Of a stretch of DNA of 64,000 nucleotides, positions 17,613-26,949 are shown in pieces (the first letter of the stretch is position 1; each line of letters opens with the position of its first letter). The position numbers and the translations under genes are program-made. The notes under the pieces were generated by a model. That model made no database searches. It saw only the letters and a list, made by a program, of their open reading frames with translations, and was not told the origin of the DNA. The stretch lies in the NCBI RefSeq assembly GCF_002135375.1, contig NZ_NEGH01000005.1, positions 6,753 through 70,752 on the forward strand, read 5' to 3'. This stretch comes from Acinetobacter sp. ANC 4558 (GTDB lineage: Bacteria > Pseudomonadota > Gammaproteobacteria > Pseudomonadales > Moraxellaceae).

Positions 17613-18818
17613 ATGAAACAAATTCTTATATCTCCTTTTCTAAAATCTGTGACGCTCATTGCTTTAACCCTTCAGCTAACTGCATGCGGCAATAGCTCAT
17701 GGTGGTCAGATAATCATGAGCCCAAACTTAATGTGGAACAATTAAATCGGCTACTTCCTCCTCGAGTTAATGATAAAAAATCTTGGTCTCAAGATATCTA
17801 CGATATTTCTGAAAAATTTGGCATTCCACAAACAAAGCAAAATATGTGTAGTATTATTGCCGTAGTAGATCAAGAATCAAATTTTCATGAAGATCCAGAA
17901 GTTGCAGGTTTAGGTGCGAAAGCAGTTAAAGAAGTGCAGGAACGTTTGAATGAAAAATTCACTGATAAATTAGGTGATACGCTTGGAGGTTCTCTAGCAG
18001 ATTATTTCCAAGAGGTATTAAAAAACCAACCTACCCCTGAAAATAATTACCTTAGCCAGATGCGACGAGTTAAAACAGAGCGTCAACTCGATGAACTTTA
18101 TCGTGAAATTTTTAATTATATGTCTAAACACTATCACGTCAGTGCATTTACAGGTATCGCAAAATTAGTAGGGCAAGATGTTGCTGAAAAATTAAACCCG
18201 ATTACCACTCTAGGCTCTATGCAAGTACATGTTGGATATGCGAAAAAACATAAACGCCAAAGTGGCAGCATCGCAGATTTAAGAACCGATTTATACAGCC
18301 AATATGGCGGACTATATTATGGTATTCATCGTTTAATGATGTATCCAGCAGATTATGATAAACCAATTTATCGATTTGCCGATTATAACTCTGGAGTGTA
18401 TTCAAGCCGAAATGCTGCATTTCAAAAAATGATGAATGCTTTAACAGAGAATCAATTATCTTTAGATGGTGATTTACTTTCGTACAATAAAGATGGCTCA
18501 CCTAAAACTACTCAAAGCCTATCTGAACGTGAGCTGACTTTAATTTTTGCAAAAAATAATATTTTAATTACGCCACGACAACTTCGATCTGACCTCAAAC
18601 AAGAAAAAGATAAAGATTTTGAAGATTCGCTGACGTATAAAGCCATTACCAAACTTTATAGTGACAAGACTCAAGCTGAACCAATTTACGCTATTATGCC
18701 AGAGGTCATTATTACTGGTCCAAAACTGAGTCGGGATTATAATACCAATTGGTTCGCTTCTCGTGTAAATAGTCGGTATGAAACATGCATGAACAAAGCA
18801 AAACGTATAAAAATCTAG
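17613..18818 (+). CDS. DUF1615 family lipoprotein
   Basis: 401 residues from ATG 17613; the longer frame would need a TTG start. A lipoprotein signal with lipobox LTAC gives a mature N-terminal cysteine. The body fits DUF1615: CSIIAVVDQESNFHEDPEV (about 85-103) resembles the lysozyme-like ES motif of lytic transglycosylases, and GSMQVHVGYA plus FADYNSGVYSSRNAAFQ resemble the later GxMQ and N-Y-N-x-G motifs of that fold. So a peptidoglycan-cleaving role at the outer membrane is plausible but not proved. Its 3' end overlaps the HAD hydrolase gene by 34 bases, so the two are probably cotranscribed. Confidence 0.75.
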   Translation: MKQILISPFLKSVTLIALTLQLTACGNSSWWSDNHEPKLNVEQLNRLLPPRVNDKKSWSQDIYDISEKFGIPQTKQNMCSIIAVVDQESNFHEDPEVAGLGAKAVKEVQERLNEKFTDKLGDTLGGSLADYFQEVLKNQPTPENNYLSQMRRVKTERQLDELYREIFNYMSKHYHVSAFTGIAKLVGQDVAEKLNPITTLGSMQVHVGYAKKHKRQSGSIADLRTDLYSQYGGLYYGIHRLMMYPADYDKPIYRFADYNSGVYSSRNAAFQKMMNALTENQLSLDGDLLSYNKDGSPKTTQSLSERELTLIFAKNNILITPRQLRSDLKQEKDKDFEDSLTYKAITKLYSDKTQAEPIYAIMPEVIITGPKLSRDYNTNWFASRVNSRYETCMNKAKRIKI

Positions 18819-19417
18819 CTTTATTCGATTTTGATGGAACTTTGTGTCGCACCGATAGTTTCACAAAGTTCATCTTTTTCAGCTTATCTAAAATGGATAT
18901 TATCAAAAAAGGAATCAAAGTTTCACCTTGGATTTTAGCGTACTATTTCAGAGTCTATCCAGCTCATTACATGCGGCCAAAACTTTTTTATACGCTATTT
19001 AAATCTTTACCCCAATCTGAAATTGATCAAATAGCACAGTGCTATGCTAAGCTTCTTTTAGACCAGTATCTTCATCCTCAAATATATCAACAACTCATTA
19101 AACATCAGCTTCTAGGTGATCACGTTGTTTTAGTTTCTGCTTCAATTGATATTTATTTGAAATATATTTGTGAATATTTAAATATTGATTTGATTTGTAC
19201 AAAAACAGAAATCAAAGATCAAGTGTATACGGGTCAATTTCTCTCAAAAGATTGTAGTCGTGTACAAAAGAAACAACGTATTTTAGAATGCTACAATTTA
19301 GCAAATTATCAATATATTTTTGCTTATGGAAATAGTATCGAAGACAATGAAATGCTTTCATTAGCAGATTTTCCTTATCTTATTACCGACTCTGTTCCCT
19401 TGCCATTACTAGAATAA
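18785..19417 (+). CDS. HAD-IB family hydrolase
   Basis: 210 residues. The nucleophile motif is LFDFDGTLCRTDS (about 14-26), motif II LVSAS (S about 119), motif III YGNSIEDNEML (about 180-190). Helices between motif I and II (KVSPWILAYYFRVYPAHY) form the cap seen in the SerB/PgpC (YfhB) branch of HAD-IB, which includes phosphatidylglycerophosphate phosphatases. Motif III reads GNSIEDNEM, as is usual for this branch. It starts inside the preceding lipoprotein gene. The substrate is unknown; a phospholipid-pathway or sugar phosphate is possible. Confidence 0.8.
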   Translation: MHEQSKTYKNLALFDFDGTLCRTDSFTKFIFFSLSKMDIIKKGIKVSPWILAYYFRVYPAHYMRPKLFYTLFKSLPQSEIDQIAQCYAKLLLDQYLHPQIYQQLIKHQLLGDHVVLVSASIDIYLKYICEYLNIDLICTKTEIKDQVYTGQFLSKDCSRVQKKQRILECYNLANYQYIFAYGNSIEDNEMLSLADFPYLITDSVPLPLLE

Positions 19418-19437
19418 TAGTTCATTGATAAAATAAA

Positions 19438-19462
19438 AAATACCGCGAATAATCGCAGTATT
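19438..19462. terminator. Bidirectional terminator between HAD and desaturase genes
   Basis: A hairpin AATACCGCGA-ATAA-TCGCAGTATT with one mismatch, flanked by A and T runs, between two converging genes. Confidence 0.7.
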
Positions 19463-19481
19463 TTAAATTCAGTTATATATT

Positions 19482-20576
19482 TTATTTTTTAAATGGAAAT
19501 GCATATTTCGCAATGCGCTTAATCACACTTCCATATTGCTTGAATAAACTTGCATTATTATAGTTTATGCCATATTTCTTACATACCGCTTCAACTTTAG
19601 GTGCCATTTTACGATAACGTCGCGCTGGAATATCGGGATATAAATGATGCTCAATTTGATGGCTCAAATGCCCTGTAAGAATATGAAAAGCCTCAGATCC
19701 TGTCAAATTAGAAGACCCACGAATTTGACGCATATACCAATGTCCTCGGCTTTCATTTTCAAGAACAGATTTTGGAAATACTTCCACATCTTTGGTAAAA
19801 TGACCACAGAAGATAATACTAAATGTCCAAATGTTGCGAATGCCATTCGCCACAAAGTTACCCGCCAATACAGGTAATGCTGCTGGGCCGGCAATCAATG
19901 GAAAAAAAACATAATCTTTAAATAACTGTTTCGTTACTTTTTTCTGCATTGGACGCCACTCTTCTTTCGCTTGCGTCTTAGATTTTCGCCCTTTCCAGAC
20001 TTTACCCAATTCTAAATTTTGTACCGCAACGCCCCATTGGAATAATAAACAAAATGGAATACTGTAAATAGGTTGGAATAAATAAAAAGGCTTCCAGCGT
20101 TGTTCAGGAAACAAACGGACCAAACCATAACCAATGTCATCATCCATACCACGAATATTCGTATAGGTATGATGTCTATAATTATGCGTTTGACGCCAAT
20201 TATCTGCTGTACCCACAATATCCCATTCATAGCTTGGACCATCAAATTTTGGATCATTCATCCAATCATATTGACCATGCATGACATTATGACCAAGCTC
20301 CATATTTTCCATAATTTTAGAAAAACCAAGTAAACCTGTACCTAATACCCATGCTGGTGGGAACCATCCTGCAAATAATAATGCGCGTCCTGCAATAGCA
20401 GAGTAACGAACTGTAGAATATACACGGCGAATATATTTGGCATCCTTCTCACCAATATCATCAAGTACTTCTTGTTTAATCGCATCTAATTCACGAGCAA
20501 GTTCATCTAACTCTATATGATTTAATTCGCGATTTTTTGGGTTTTTATAAAACTGCGTTTTGATGGGCATATTCAT
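19482..20576 (-). CDS. Acyl-lipid/acyl-CoA fatty acid desaturase
   Basis: 364 residues, a membrane di-iron desaturase. The three histidine boxes are H96-x3-H100 (GHNVMHGQYDW), HNYRHH (131-136) and HQIEHH (306-311). HQIEHH is typical of the front-end/linoleoyl-CoA desaturase and DesA3/DesB group that acts on saturated acyl chains. Hydrophobic spans fall near 60-90, 165-190 and 225-260. The gene is followed 14 bases upstream in transcription by a ferredoxin-type reductase gene (20591-21655), which supplies electrons. Both face a FabR-like repressor across an operator region. Together they form an oxygen-dependent unsaturated fatty acid system like DesBC-DesT of Pseudomonas. Confidence 0.9.
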   Translation of the reverse strand: MNMPIKTQFYKNPKNRELNHIELDELARELDAIKQEVLDDIGEKDAKYIRRVYSTVRYSAIAGRALLFAGWFPPAWVLGTGLLGFSKIMENMELGHNVMHGQYDWMNDPKFDGPSYEWDIVGTADNWRQTHNYRHHTYTNIRGMDDDIGYGLVRLFPEQRWKPFYLFQPIYSIPFCLLFQWGVAVQNLELGKVWKGRKSKTQAKEEWRPMQKKVTKQLFKDYVFFPLIAGPAALPVLAGNFVANGIRNIWTFSIIFCGHFTKDVEVFPKSVLENESRGHWYMRQIRGSSNLTGSEAFHILTGHLSHQIEHHLYPDIPARRYRKMAPKVEAVCKKYGINYNNASLFKQYGSVIKRIAKYAFPFKK

Positions 20577-20590
20577 GATGTATGACTCGC

Positions 20591-21655
20591 TTATAAATCA
20601 ATAATTAGATCAGTTTGAGCTGAATTGACACATATTTTTAAAACATTACCTGGCTCATTATTTTGTGCGCCATTAACAAGATTCTTTGTTGAGCCTTCAG
20701 CTTTATTACAAGCACATTTATTACATATTCCCATACGGCAACCATGGGTTGGCTTCACGTTCTGTTGCTCCAAGCCTTGTAAAATAGATTGCCCTTTAGG
20801 AATTGAGATAACTTTATTTGATTGTGTCAATGTAATATTAACAAAGCCAATATCATCATTTAGCACAGGACTCATGCTAAATGCCTCAGTTTTCAAAATT
20901 TGTGCCGTTGAACAAAGGCTCTCAACCTGCGCTGCAAATCCAGATGGACCACAGGCATAGACTGCGCTTTCAGATAAAGCATTTAAGTTTTGAATATGAC
21001 TGTGGTTTAATCTCGCATCCGCATTTTCCTCTTGAGTAAAAAAGCACTCAAAAGTGAAATTGTTAAATTGTGCAGCCCATGCTTCAAACTGAGTTTTAAA
21101 GGCAAAATCTTCCTTCTTTTTTACCCAGTATTTCAACTGAACTTTCACTTGCTGAAGTGTGTTAGATTTTATCATTGCTGCCATAAGGCTATACATTGGA
21201 GTAATGCCACTTCCTGCAGCCAACAAAATAATCGATTGTTGTGTCGGAATCAGCATATCGCCATAAGGTTGCCCAAACTCTAAAATATCACCAATTTGAG
21301 CGCGCTCAACCAACCAACCGCTCACTTTTCCATTTGCCACATGCTTTACGGTTAATAAAATTTTATGTTCATCTAAATGAGTTAAGCTATAGGTTCTTTC
21401 ATAACGAATGCCATCAACTTCGACAAAAACAGGGTGATGTTGCCCTGCCTGCCCTGCCTTAAATTTACGATTAAATTCAATTGTTAAGCTAACTGTATCT
21501 TGCGCAATTTTTTCTTTATTAATAATTTTACCTAACGCCTGATTTACAGACCATAAGGGATTTAGCTTTTGCAGCCAGAAATTAGTTGAATGTATATCAA
21601 AAACTGTATCAACTAAAAATGAGATAGGAGATGTTGACTTTTCGATTACATGCAT
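20591..21655 (-). CDS. Ferredoxin reductase with C-terminal 2Fe-2S domain (desaturase electron donor)
   Basis: 354 residues from ATG 21655; an upstream ATG at 21697 would put the N-terminus inside the operator region, so the shorter form is preferred. Order of domains: FAD-binding barrel (RTYSL near 95, GKVSGWL), NAD(P)-binding domain (LLAAGSGITPMYSLM), then a plant-type 2Fe-2S domain with cysteines in HGCRMGICNKCACNKAEG (C-x4-C-x2-C) and a distal C in NVLKICVNSA. It passes electrons from NAD(P)H to the di-iron centre of the desaturase encoded 14 bases downstream. Same architecture as DesC of Pseudomonas aeruginosa and Rv3230c of Mycobacterium. Confidence 0.88.
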   Translation of the reverse strand: MHVIEKSTSPISFLVDTVFDIHSTNFWLQKLNPLWSVNQALGKIINKEKIAQDTVSLTIEFNRKFKAGQAGQHHPVFVEVDGIRYERTYSLTHLDEHKILLTVKHVANGKVSGWLVERAQIGDILEFGQPYGDMLIPTQQSIILLAAGSGITPMYSLMAAMIKSNTLQQVKVQLKYWVKKKEDFAFKTQFEAWAAQFNNFTFECFFTQEENADARLNHSHIQNLNALSESAVYACGPSGFAAQVESLCSTAQILKTEAFSMSPVLNDDIGFVNITLTQSNKVISIPKGQSILQGLEQQNVKPTHGCRMGICNKCACNKAEGSTKNLVNGAQNNEPGNVLKICVNSAQTDLIIDL

Positions 21656-21662
21656 TATCGAA

Positions 21663-21674
21663 TACCACGTGGTA
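21663..21674. promoter_or_regulatory. Perfect 12-bp palindrome next to reductase start
   Basis: TACCACGTGGTA, eight bases upstream of the reductase ATG. It may be an accessory operator or part of the 5' leader. Confidence 0.4.
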
Positions 21675-21690
21675 GAAGTTTTAATTATTA

Positions 21691-21726
21691 TACACATGTA
21701 TATATATTTGTATATATACGTGTATT
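21691..21726. promoter_or_regulatory. Putative FabR/DesT-type operator between reductase and regulator genes
   Basis: A 13-bp dyad with one mismatch around a TTTG centre (arms 21694-21706 and 21711-21723). It contains TACACATGTA (21691-21700), which fits the TACANNTGTA core of E. coli FabR sites, and TATACGTGTA (21715-21724), one mismatch from that core. It lies between the divergent reductase and FabR-like genes, where a repressor of both would bind. Confidence 0.65.
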
Positions 21727-21794
21727 GTTTCTAAACATTTCAAATTTGAGCGCAATTCGCTATACTACTAATAAGCTAATGCATAATATTTGGG

Positions 21795-22487
21795 ATGAAC
21801 ACAATACCGATGAAAACTAGCAATGACGCTAATCTCAATGAATTATTAGAAGTTCACGAAAAACCAATTACACGAACTGCGGGTAGAAAAGCCACCATTA
21901 CCAAAGAAGAACTATTTCAAGCTGCATTAAATTTAATTGGTCCTGAAAAGAGTATTTCTTCCTTGAGCCTAAGAGAAGTCGCTCGTGAGGCTGGCATTGC
22001 GCCAAATAGTTTTTATCGTCATTTTAAAGATATTGATGAACTTGCGATTGAACTGATCGAACGATCAGGTCTAGTCTTACGTCAAATTCTGCTTGAAGCA
22101 CGGATGAAAGCATCACATCAAAGTAGTATTATTCGAACTTCGGTTGAGGTATTTATAGAACAATTAAATGCAGATGAAGGTAATCTAAGCTTATTGCTAA
22201 GAGAGGGCTATACAGGCTCAAAGTCTTATAAACATGCAGTTGAACACCAACTTAATTATTTTCAACAAGAATTACAAGAAGACTTAATTCGATTAGAACG
22301 TCTAAATAACAGCAAACTTGTTCACCCAGACCTAGTTTCCAAGGCCATTACACAGCTTGTTTTTAATATGGGAGCTAAAGTCATTGATATGAAACCAACT
22401 GAGCGTAAAGAAGCAGCAGAGCAAACAATGATCATGATTCGCATGATTTTATCAGGTGCACGTCATTTAGATGAAACTAAAATTTAA
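21795..22487 (+). CDS. fabR: TetR-family repressor of unsaturated fatty acid genes (FabR/DesT-like)
   Basis: 230 residues. The N-terminal DNA-binding domain contains SLSLREVAREAGIAPNSFYRHFKDIDELA (about 53-81), which is nearly the E. coli FabR sequence as I recall it; RTSVEVFIEQL and LLLREGYTG also line up with FabR. A second ATG (21810) could be the real start, since the first has no clear ribosome site. FabR and DesT sense the ratio of unsaturated to saturated acyl-CoA or acyl-ACP and repress desaturase or fab genes. Divergent position to the desaturase pair and the palindromic site at 21691-21726 support this. DesT is an equally good name. Confidence 0.85.
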   Translation: MNTIPMKTSNDANLNELLEVHEKPITRTAGRKATITKEELFQAALNLIGPEKSISSLSLREVAREAGIAPNSFYRHFKDIDELAIELIERSGLVLRQILLEARMKASHQSSIIRTSVEVFIEQLNADEGNLSLLLREGYTGSKSYKHAVEHQLNYFQQELQEDLIRLERLNNSKLVHPDLVSKAITQLVFNMGAKVIDMKPTERKEAAEQTMIMIRMILSGARHLDETKI

Positions 22488-22542
22488 TCATTCGTCTTAA
22501 AATAAAGATTAGAATATTAGCTAGATTGATAGGATTAAGCTC

Positions 22543-22833
22543 ATGAATACTGAAGAGAAAAGTGATTTTTTCATCCAACAATTACATCATATTTTACTCA
22601 ATGATTGGGATCCGATCGGGATTTCAAAAAATAAGGATATGAATGATGAGTATGATGCTTATATTGGAGATCTTCTCGATTTTCTTGCTGAAGAAAATGC
22701 ATCTAAAGCCCAAATTATAGAGTTTTTTCTTTATATCGAAGTTGAAACAATGGGACTTAAGCCAAATAACCATAGAGCAACATTAGTGACTGATAAAGTT
22801 TGGCAAGCATTTGAAGACTTTCTTAATGAATAA
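22543..22833 (+). CDS. Small acidic hypothetical protein
   Basis: 96 residues, rich in Asp and Glu (for example FFIQQLHHILLNDWDPIGIS, MNDEYDAYIGDLLDFLAEE, WQAFEDFLNE). No signal peptide or membrane segment. The IxxILLNDWDPIGI core is a pattern I have seen in small uncharacterised proteins, some annotated as immunity-like, but nothing toxin-like lies next to it. It starts 55 bases after the fabR-like gene and may be read through from it. Function unknown. Confidence 0.7.
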   Translation: MNTEEKSDFFIQQLHHILLNDWDPIGISKNKDMNDEYDAYIGDLLDFLAEENASKAQIIEFFLYIEVETMGLKPNNHRATLVTDKVWQAFEDFLNE

Positions 22834-23028
22834 ACGATAAAATCTTAGGGATATTCAAGAATAATTCAATACATATTTAACCTGTATTTTTCAAAATAAT
22901 TAAGATCAAAAATGATGGTTTTAAGCTCAATTAATATTTGTATAAACTTGAGCAATAATCTCTGATATAAAAATATCTTTAAAGATATTCATGACTTTAT
23001 ATTCTATCAAAAATAAATCATTCAAATA

Positions 23029-23048
23029 AAAAGCACCCGAAGGTGCTT
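23029..23048. terminator. Bidirectional terminator between hypothetical gene and rapA
   Basis: AAAAGCACC-CGAA-GGTGCTTTT with a stable 9-bp stem and T run on the plus side. It also terminates rapA on the minus strand. Confidence 0.85.
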
Positions 23049-23056
23049 TTTATTTT

Positions 23057-25936
23057 TTATGATGGCTTAACAACAACCATCACCTGAATTGCCTCAGGGG
23101 TAACAGATAAACCATCCAATAAGGTCACACCTTCTTTTTGGAATTTCTGTAATCGTGTAATTTCATCTTCACGAATACTTGGGTTAAACTGCTTCAAATA
23201 TGTTAAACGGTCAATTTCATATTGCCATTTACTTGAATATATTTCCTTCGCTTGCTGCTTAAAATTTGGCAAAGACGTTTTAGCAATTTCAAGCGCTTGA
23301 GCATAACGCTCTTCGATTATATTACGACGAGCTTTAATTACTTGACGGCAGCTATTGCCATCTAAATGATGTAAATAAGGTTTTAAAATTTCGGGTGCAA
23401 TCTTATTTGATAAATCTTGCCCTTTTTCACTTAAAACAACACGAATTAATTGCTGTGGCAAACTTGCAGGTAAATTTAATGCTTTAGGTGCCACAACATC
23501 GACTTTAAACCATATTTCAACCAATACCGACCCTTGTGGTAATGCTGCAGATTTTAAAACTGCTACATTTGTGCTCCCAAACCCTTGGGTTGTAATCATT
23601 TCCATCACACTTTCTGTGAACGGATGTTCAAGAGTTAAATATTGAGCATCCTCACGAATTTGTGCTTGATCCCGATAGAATGTTGCCGTCATTCCCTCTT
23701 CATCCAACGTTAAACCTTGGACTTGCATTTGATCTGTTGGCTTGATGATTACTGTGCCATTACTTTGCTCATCAAAATCAATGTTTGTTGCCGCCATAAA
23801 GCGTTTCATAAACATAGGCAAAGTTGTATTATCATCATAATCTTCTAATGCTTGTACAATTTCTTGAGCCACAATTGGACGACAAGAATTATATTCAAGC
23901 AAACGATCACGCCCGTCTTGTAACTCTGCTTCTAAAGCTTCACGTTGCACACTAACATTTTCAAGCAAATCTTCAAATTTTTGACCTAAATCTGACAATA
24001 AACAATCTTTTAAATCAACAATAAAGTTTTCTTGTAATGTTTGTGCTGTTGGAGAAATATTTGTAAAGATATTTAAAGCTTCATTATACCAACGGAACAT
24101 ACGTTCTTGCGCTGTTCCTTCCAAATAAGGAACATGAATTTGAATTCGATTTTCTTGTCCAATACGATCCAATCGACCAATTCGTTGTTCGAGTACATCA
24201 GGGTTAGCTGGTAAGTCAAATAAAATTAAATCGGATGCAAATTGGAAATTACGACCTTCCGAACCGATTTCAGAACATAATAGAATTTGTGCGCCATAAG
24301 AATCTTCAGCAAAATATGCAGCCGCTTGGTCACGTTCTAGTAAGCTCATTGCTTCATGGAACATTGCTGTACGAATACCTGCATGTAAGCGTAAAACATT
24401 TTCTAATGCTTCAACGACTGGTCCACTACGTGCTATAAGCAATACTTTTTTATGTTTCAGATCTGTACGTAAACGTTCCATTAACCACATTACGCGTGGG
24501 TCATGTTCCATCCAAGCACCATCTAATTGCGCTTCTTCAGGCCACATTTGTTCACGTAACTTCCCTTCTCTTGGCCAAGATTCAGGGGTTGTCAGTGGTG
24601 CAGGCTGACAATCTCGACCTGGAAATCCTTGAATTGCTTCACGCGTATTTCTAAACAAAATACGTCCAGTACCATGTCGATCTAACAATTCATGAATTGC
24701 ACGAAAACGCTGTTCAGGTTCATCATCAATACGATGTCCAAGTAGCTGTTCAAGCGCTGTAATGTGACCTTCTTCTAAGGGAAGATCTGACATTAAAATT
24801 TCAGCAATTTTAGCCGTATGCTGATATTGCTCTTCTTCTTCTAAGAATCGATCTAAAGAACTAAATCGTTGTGCATCAAGTAAACGTAACCGCGCAAAAT
24901 GACTTTCCACCCCTAATTGTTCAGGCGTTGCGGTCAGTAAAAGTACCCCTGCTGTTTGCTGAGCGAGTTCTTCAATCAGATCATAACGATCATTACCGCC
25001 ATCTTCTTCACTCCACATCAAATGATGTGCTTCATCCACAACCAGTAAATCAAAACCAGCTTCTAATGCTTGCTCTCGTAAATCATCATGGTCAATCATT
25101 AAATCGATCGATGCAATAATCCGTTGTTCAGTTAAGAATGGATTTTGATCTGGATCATGCTCTTTAATGGATGCTGTTCGAGTTAAATCAAATAAAGAAA
25201 ACTCTAGATTGAAGCGACGGCGCATTTCAATCATCCACTGATATTGTAAAGAATCTGGTACTAAAATTAAAATACGTTCAGAACGACCTGTTTTTAATTG
25301 TTGATGAAGAATTAAACCTGCTTCAATGGTTTTACCTAAACCAACTTCATCTGCAAGGAGAACACGAGGAGCAAAACGCTTACCAACTTCATGTGCAATA
25401 TATAATTGATGTGGAATTAATCCTACACGTGAACCAATCAGTCCTCGTAATGGGCTAGTCTGCATATTCGCTTGCATTTGCATCGCTTCTATACGCAAAT
25501 CATACCACTCTTTATAATCAACCTGGCTTGCCAACAGTCGATCTAAAGGCTTAGAGAGTTGAATGGTTGCACCAATTCGTGTTTCATTTAAAGATTTACG
25601 CTCTTCAGAGCCATCTTCTAATGTACGAATAACATTATAGCGGACAACACCATGACGATCCTCTAAAGACTCAACTGTCCACTGATTGCCTTCTTGATCT
25701 TGTAACTCATCAGAGGTATTAAAAATAATACGAGATAGAGGTGCATTGCTTCGTGCATAGACACGAGTTTCATCACTTTTGGGAAATAAAATGCTGACTG
25801 ATCGTTCATTTACATCAATTAGAACTCCTAATCCAAGTTCCGTTTCTGTGTCTGATAACCAACGTTGACCAATAGCAAACTGCTGCAATTTTTCCACCTT
25901 TATTTCGAAGTTATCGATCAATTTTTTGCTCAACAC
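23057..25936 (-). CDS. rapA: RNA polymerase-associated SWI2/SNF2 ATPase RapA
   Basis: 959 residues, similar in length to E. coli RapA (968). RapA recycles RNA polymerase held on DNA after transcription. Two Tudor-like N-terminal domains come first (GQRWLSDTETELGLG), then the Snf2 core: Walker A DEVGLGKT (196-203), DEAHH (301-305), LLLTATPEQLG motif III, and helicase C motifs QILLCSEIGSEGRNFQFA, LFDLPANPDVLEQRIGRLDRIGQ. The C-terminal part fits the RapA-specific domains. Monocistronic; its terminator is shared with the gene before it. Confidence 0.97.
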   Translation of the reverse strand: MLSKKLIDNFEIKVEKLQQFAIGQRWLSDTETELGLGVLIDVNERSVSILFPKSDETRVYARSNAPLSRIIFNTSDELQDQEGNQWTVESLEDRHGVVRYNVIRTLEDGSEERKSLNETRIGATIQLSKPLDRLLASQVDYKEWYDLRIEAMQMQANMQTSPLRGLIGSRVGLIPHQLYIAHEVGKRFAPRVLLADEVGLGKTIEAGLILHQQLKTGRSERILILVPDSLQYQWMIEMRRRFNLEFSLFDLTRTASIKEHDPDQNPFLTEQRIIASIDLMIDHDDLREQALEAGFDLLVVDEAHHLMWSEEDGGNDRYDLIEELAQQTAGVLLLTATPEQLGVESHFARLRLLDAQRFSSLDRFLEEEEQYQHTAKIAEILMSDLPLEEGHITALEQLLGHRIDDEPEQRFRAIHELLDRHGTGRILFRNTREAIQGFPGRDCQPAPLTTPESWPREGKLREQMWPEEAQLDGAWMEHDPRVMWLMERLRTDLKHKKVLLIARSGPVVEALENVLRLHAGIRTAMFHEAMSLLERDQAAAYFAEDSYGAQILLCSEIGSEGRNFQFASDLILFDLPANPDVLEQRIGRLDRIGQENRIQIHVPYLEGTAQERMFRWYNEALNIFTNISPTAQTLQENFIVDLKDCLLSDLGQKFEDLLENVSVQREALEAELQDGRDRLLEYNSCRPIVAQEIVQALEDYDDNTTLPMFMKRFMAATNIDFDEQSNGTVIIKPTDQMQVQGLTLDEEGMTATFYRDQAQIREDAQYLTLEHPFTESVMEMITTQGFGSTNVAVLKSAALPQGSVLVEIWFKVDVVAPKALNLPASLPQQLIRVVLSEKGQDLSNKIAPEILKPYLHHLDGNSCRQVIKARRNIIEERYAQALEIAKTSLPNFKQQAKEIYSSKWQYEIDRLTYLKQFNPSIREDEITRLQKFQKEGVTLLDGLSVTPEAIQVMVVVKPS

Positions 25937-25989
25937 TTAAACTCGCATAGGAACAAAAAATCACATCTTTAAGCACTATATTTTGACAC

Positions 25990-26016
25990 AAAGCTCACCA
26001 AAAAGTGAGCGTTTTT
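25990..26016 (-). terminator. Putative terminator after rluA
   Basis: GCTCAC-CAAAAA-GTGAGC with a 6-bp stem. T richness on the minus-strand side is modest, so confidence is limited. Confidence 0.5.
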
Positions 26017-26038
26017 AAAACTATTTAAGCTTTTTAGC

Positions 26039-26683
26039 TTAAAATGGTACAGGGCAATGAAATTGTATCTCTTTTTCTGTTTTAGGGTGATAAAAACTTA
26101 AATTTTCAGCATGTAAGCATAGACGAGACATTAATTCTTGGTCCTGTAATGCTGCATATAATGTATCCCCGACAATAGGATGACCTAAAAATTGCATATG
26201 GACGCGTAATTGATGGGATCGTCCCGTAATTGGTGTCAATTTCACACGGGTAACTGCTTGACCTTGAATTTTAAAATGTTCAATTGCTTGCCAATGCGTT
26301 AATGCAGATTTTTTATATGTTGGATCGGCAATATGTAATGGAGGCCGTGTCGGATCATAGATTACAGGCACATCAACAGTGCCCTCCCCATCTAATGTTC
26401 CTACGACAATAGCTTGATATGTTTTATCGGTTTGTCGCTCTTGAAATTGTCGTGAAATGCGATTTTGACCAAATTTAGATAATGCAAAAACTAAAATACC
26501 AGATGTATCACGATCTAAACGATGAATTAATAATGTTCTGGGTTCTATTTCTAATAACCGATTAATCACGCAATCTTGTAAATCTTCAGTTTTTCCTGGA
26601 ACTGTTAAGATACCTGCTGGTTTATGAATTACGATAAAATCATCATCACGATGTATGAGATGTTCAGTTAGAAAATTACTCAC
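26039..26683 (-). CDS. rluA: RluA-family pseudouridine synthase
   Basis: 214 residues, close to the 219 of E. coli RluA, which makes pseudouridine 746 in 23S rRNA and 32 in several tRNAs. The catalytic motif is LIHRLDRDTSGILVFAL (about 52-68), with the nucleophile D57; the family's TPITGRSHQLRVHM and GHPIVGDTLYA segments follow. There is no S4 domain, as expected for RluA rather than RluC/D. Length and the absence of an S4 domain favour RluA, but the target RNA is not proved by sequence. Confidence 0.88.
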   Translation of the reverse strand: MSNFLTEHLIHRDDDFIVIHKPAGILTVPGKTEDLQDCVINRLLEIEPRTLLIHRLDRDTSGILVFALSKFGQNRISRQFQERQTDKTYQAIVVGTLDGEGTVDVPVIYDPTRPPLHIADPTYKKSALTHWQAIEHFKIQGQAVTRVKLTPITGRSHQLRVHMQFLGHPIVGDTLYAALQDQELMSRLCLHAENLSFYHPKTEKEIQFHCPVPF

Positions 26684-26949
26684 AGTTCACTTCCAAGCAG
26701 ATCATAAAAACAAGCCGGCAATAATAAAAATCTTAAAGCGGAATTACAATCTATAAATATAAATTAAGGCATCTTTTTTTAATTTATTTTTCTGTTGTAC
26801 TTATTTTTAACATATACACACCTATTTTTATTAAATCTCACCTATTATCAATCGCTTTATCAAATCATCACTTTATTTCCTTAAAATTAAGTGATGATTT
26901 TTAAATATTCATAACAAAAAAATACCAGTATGTCTGATATTTTAATCGG

